Shown here piece after piece: positions 12,051-12,720 of a stretch of DNA of 12,720 bases. The stretch's first letter is position 1. Each line of letters begins with the position of its first letter. A program made the translations under genes and the position numbers. Source of the DNA: Ktedonobacterales bacterium (GTDB lineage: Bacteria; Chloroflexota; Ktedonobacteria; Ktedonobacterales; JADMIN01); the NCBI GenBank assembly GCA_015478575.1, contig JADMIN010000022.1:1-12720 (forward strand), read 5' to 3'. The notes beneath the pieces were generated by a model. The model made no database searches and had not been told where the DNA came from. It worked only from the letters and a program-made list of their open reading frames with translations.

Positions 12051-12720
12051 CTTCCGTTCCTCTCGCCCGACCAACTCGCGCGCGATGATGATGCGCTGGA
12101 TGTGGCTGGTGCCCTCGTAGATCTCCATGCCCTTGATGTCGCGATAATAGCGCTCGACGGGGTAGGCATTGGAGTAGCCGCGATTGCCGTGCAATAGCAC
12201 CGCCTCAGAGGCCGCGCGCGCCGCCGCTGAGGTGGCGAAGAGCTTGGCGATGGAGGTCTCTTTGGTCGCGGGCAGACCACGATCTTTGAGCCACGCGGCG
12301 CGATAGACCAGCAGGCGCGCCGCCTCGACATCCGCCGCCATATCGGCCACGGTTGCCTGGATCATCTCGAAATCGCCGAGGCGCTTGCCGAACTGGCGCC
12401 GCTGGCGCGCATAGGCGACGCTGGCATCCAGGCACGCCTGCGCGACACCCACCGCCCCCGCAGCCACACCGAGGCGCCCGCGGTCGAGCGCGGACATGGC
12501 CACCTTGAAGCCATCGCCTGCCGTGCCGAGGAGCGCACTCGCGGGCACGCGGCACTCAGCAAAGGTGACATGGGCATGGTCGGAGGCGCGGTGGCCAAGC
12601 TCTTTGCCTGGCATGCGCTCGCGCTGGAAGCCGGGAGTGGTGGTGGGGACGAGGAAGGCGCAGATGCCCTTGTGGCGGGCGGCAGGATCGCGCGTGGCGA
12701 AAACGAGCGCAAGGTTGGCC
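12045..12720 (-). CDS. Acyl-CoA dehydrogenase, C-terminal part (5' cut by window edge)
   Basis: A flavoprotein of the acyl-CoA dehydrogenase family, which introduces the alpha-beta double bond in acyl-CoA and passes electrons to ETF. The frame is open to the window edge, and the upstream residues (ANLALVFATRDP, KGICAFLVP...PGFQ) are the middle beta domain, so the ATG at 12614 is internal. The C-terminal four-helix domain shows ALDRGRLGVAAGAVGVAQA, YARQRRQFGKRLGDFEMIQ (FAD contacts), LLHGNRGYSNAYPVERYYRD and YEGTSHIQRIIIARELVG. The Glu in YEGT is the catalytic base position of medium- and short-chain enzymes. About 224 residues are visible, roughly the last 60 percent. The acyl substrate is unknown. 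It is upstream of the 142-aa unknown and the PaaK-like ligase on the same strand. Confidence 0.95.
   Translation of the reverse strand, partial: ANLALVFATRDPAARHKGICAFLVPTTTPGFQRERMPGKELGHRASDHAHVTFAECRVPASALLGTAGDGFKVAMSALDRGRLGVAAGAVGVAQACLDASVAYARQRRQFGKRLGDFEMIQATVADMAADVEAARLLVYRAAWLKDRGLPATKETSIAKLFATSAAARAASEAVLLHGNRGYSNAYPVERYYRDIKGMEIYEGTSHIQRIIIARELVGREERKD

Noticed and set aside
1..12720. CRISPR array, insertion sequence, phage or defence genes
   Set aside because: No regularly spaced repeats, transposase or integrase motifs or defence domains were seen; the tandem repeats found are only two units long.

Overview
The window is GC-rich bacterial chromosome. Its first 4.8 kb is the classic ribosomal/secretion/antitermination block in the order tuf (last codons only), rpmG, secE, nusG, rplK, rplA, rplJ, rplL, all on the + strand. 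The proteins look like those of a deep-branching, single-membrane-style lineage: single-TM SecE, four-cysteine L33, and the L1 and L7/L12 sequence flavour. Chloroflexota is my best guess. This is inference from protein flavour, not from any search.

Region 1 (1-4834): tuf end; a 15-bp hairpin; a promoter with an extended -10; rpmG-secE-nusG; a 274-nt spacer with three successive hairpins; rplK; a 204-nt spacer; rplA; a leader of more than 300 nt; then rplJ-rplL. The spacers are unusually long for a ribosomal-protein operon and carry visible secondary structure. rplJ-rplL has its own near-consensus promoter, whose -35/-10 spacer is an 18-bp perfect palindrome. A three-way-junction RNA just before the rplJ Shine-Dalgarno is a good candidate for the L10 autoregulatory leader. 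The most striking observation is in rplA. The frame is closed by a TAA after 201 codons, but the same frame then continues for 33 more codons that still encode the conserved L1 C-terminus (KGQYIKS...STM.P.VRLD), ending in TAG just before the rplJ promoter. The gene therefore has an in-frame stop inside an otherwise intact L1. It could be a real nonsense mutation, a read-through site or a base error.

Region 2 (4835-5488): 654 nt with no credible gene. It holds a 15-bp perfect inverted repeat, a TTGACA/extended -10 promoter and further hairpins. rpoB, which follows rplL in many bacteria, is not here.

Region 3 (5489-9820): an MFS transporter (+), converging on a fumarylacetoacetate-hydrolase-family enzyme (-) across a two-hairpin terminator; an unrecognised helical protein (-), possibly ferritin-like; and, divergently, fdhD (+), the sulfurtransferase that activates formate dehydrogenase.

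Region 4 (9802-12720): four minus-strand genes that read as one transcription unit: an acyl-CoA dehydrogenase (cut by the window edge), an unrecognised 142-aa protein, a PaaK-type phenylacetate-CoA ligase and a small 98-aa protein whose 3' end overlaps that of fdhD by 19 nt. The CoA ligase and acyl-CoA dehydrogenase suggest CoA-dependent breakdown of an aromatic or branched acid, and the FAH-family enzyme nearby could belong to the same catabolism. That link is inference. I saw no CRISPR array, phage, insertion sequence or defence island.
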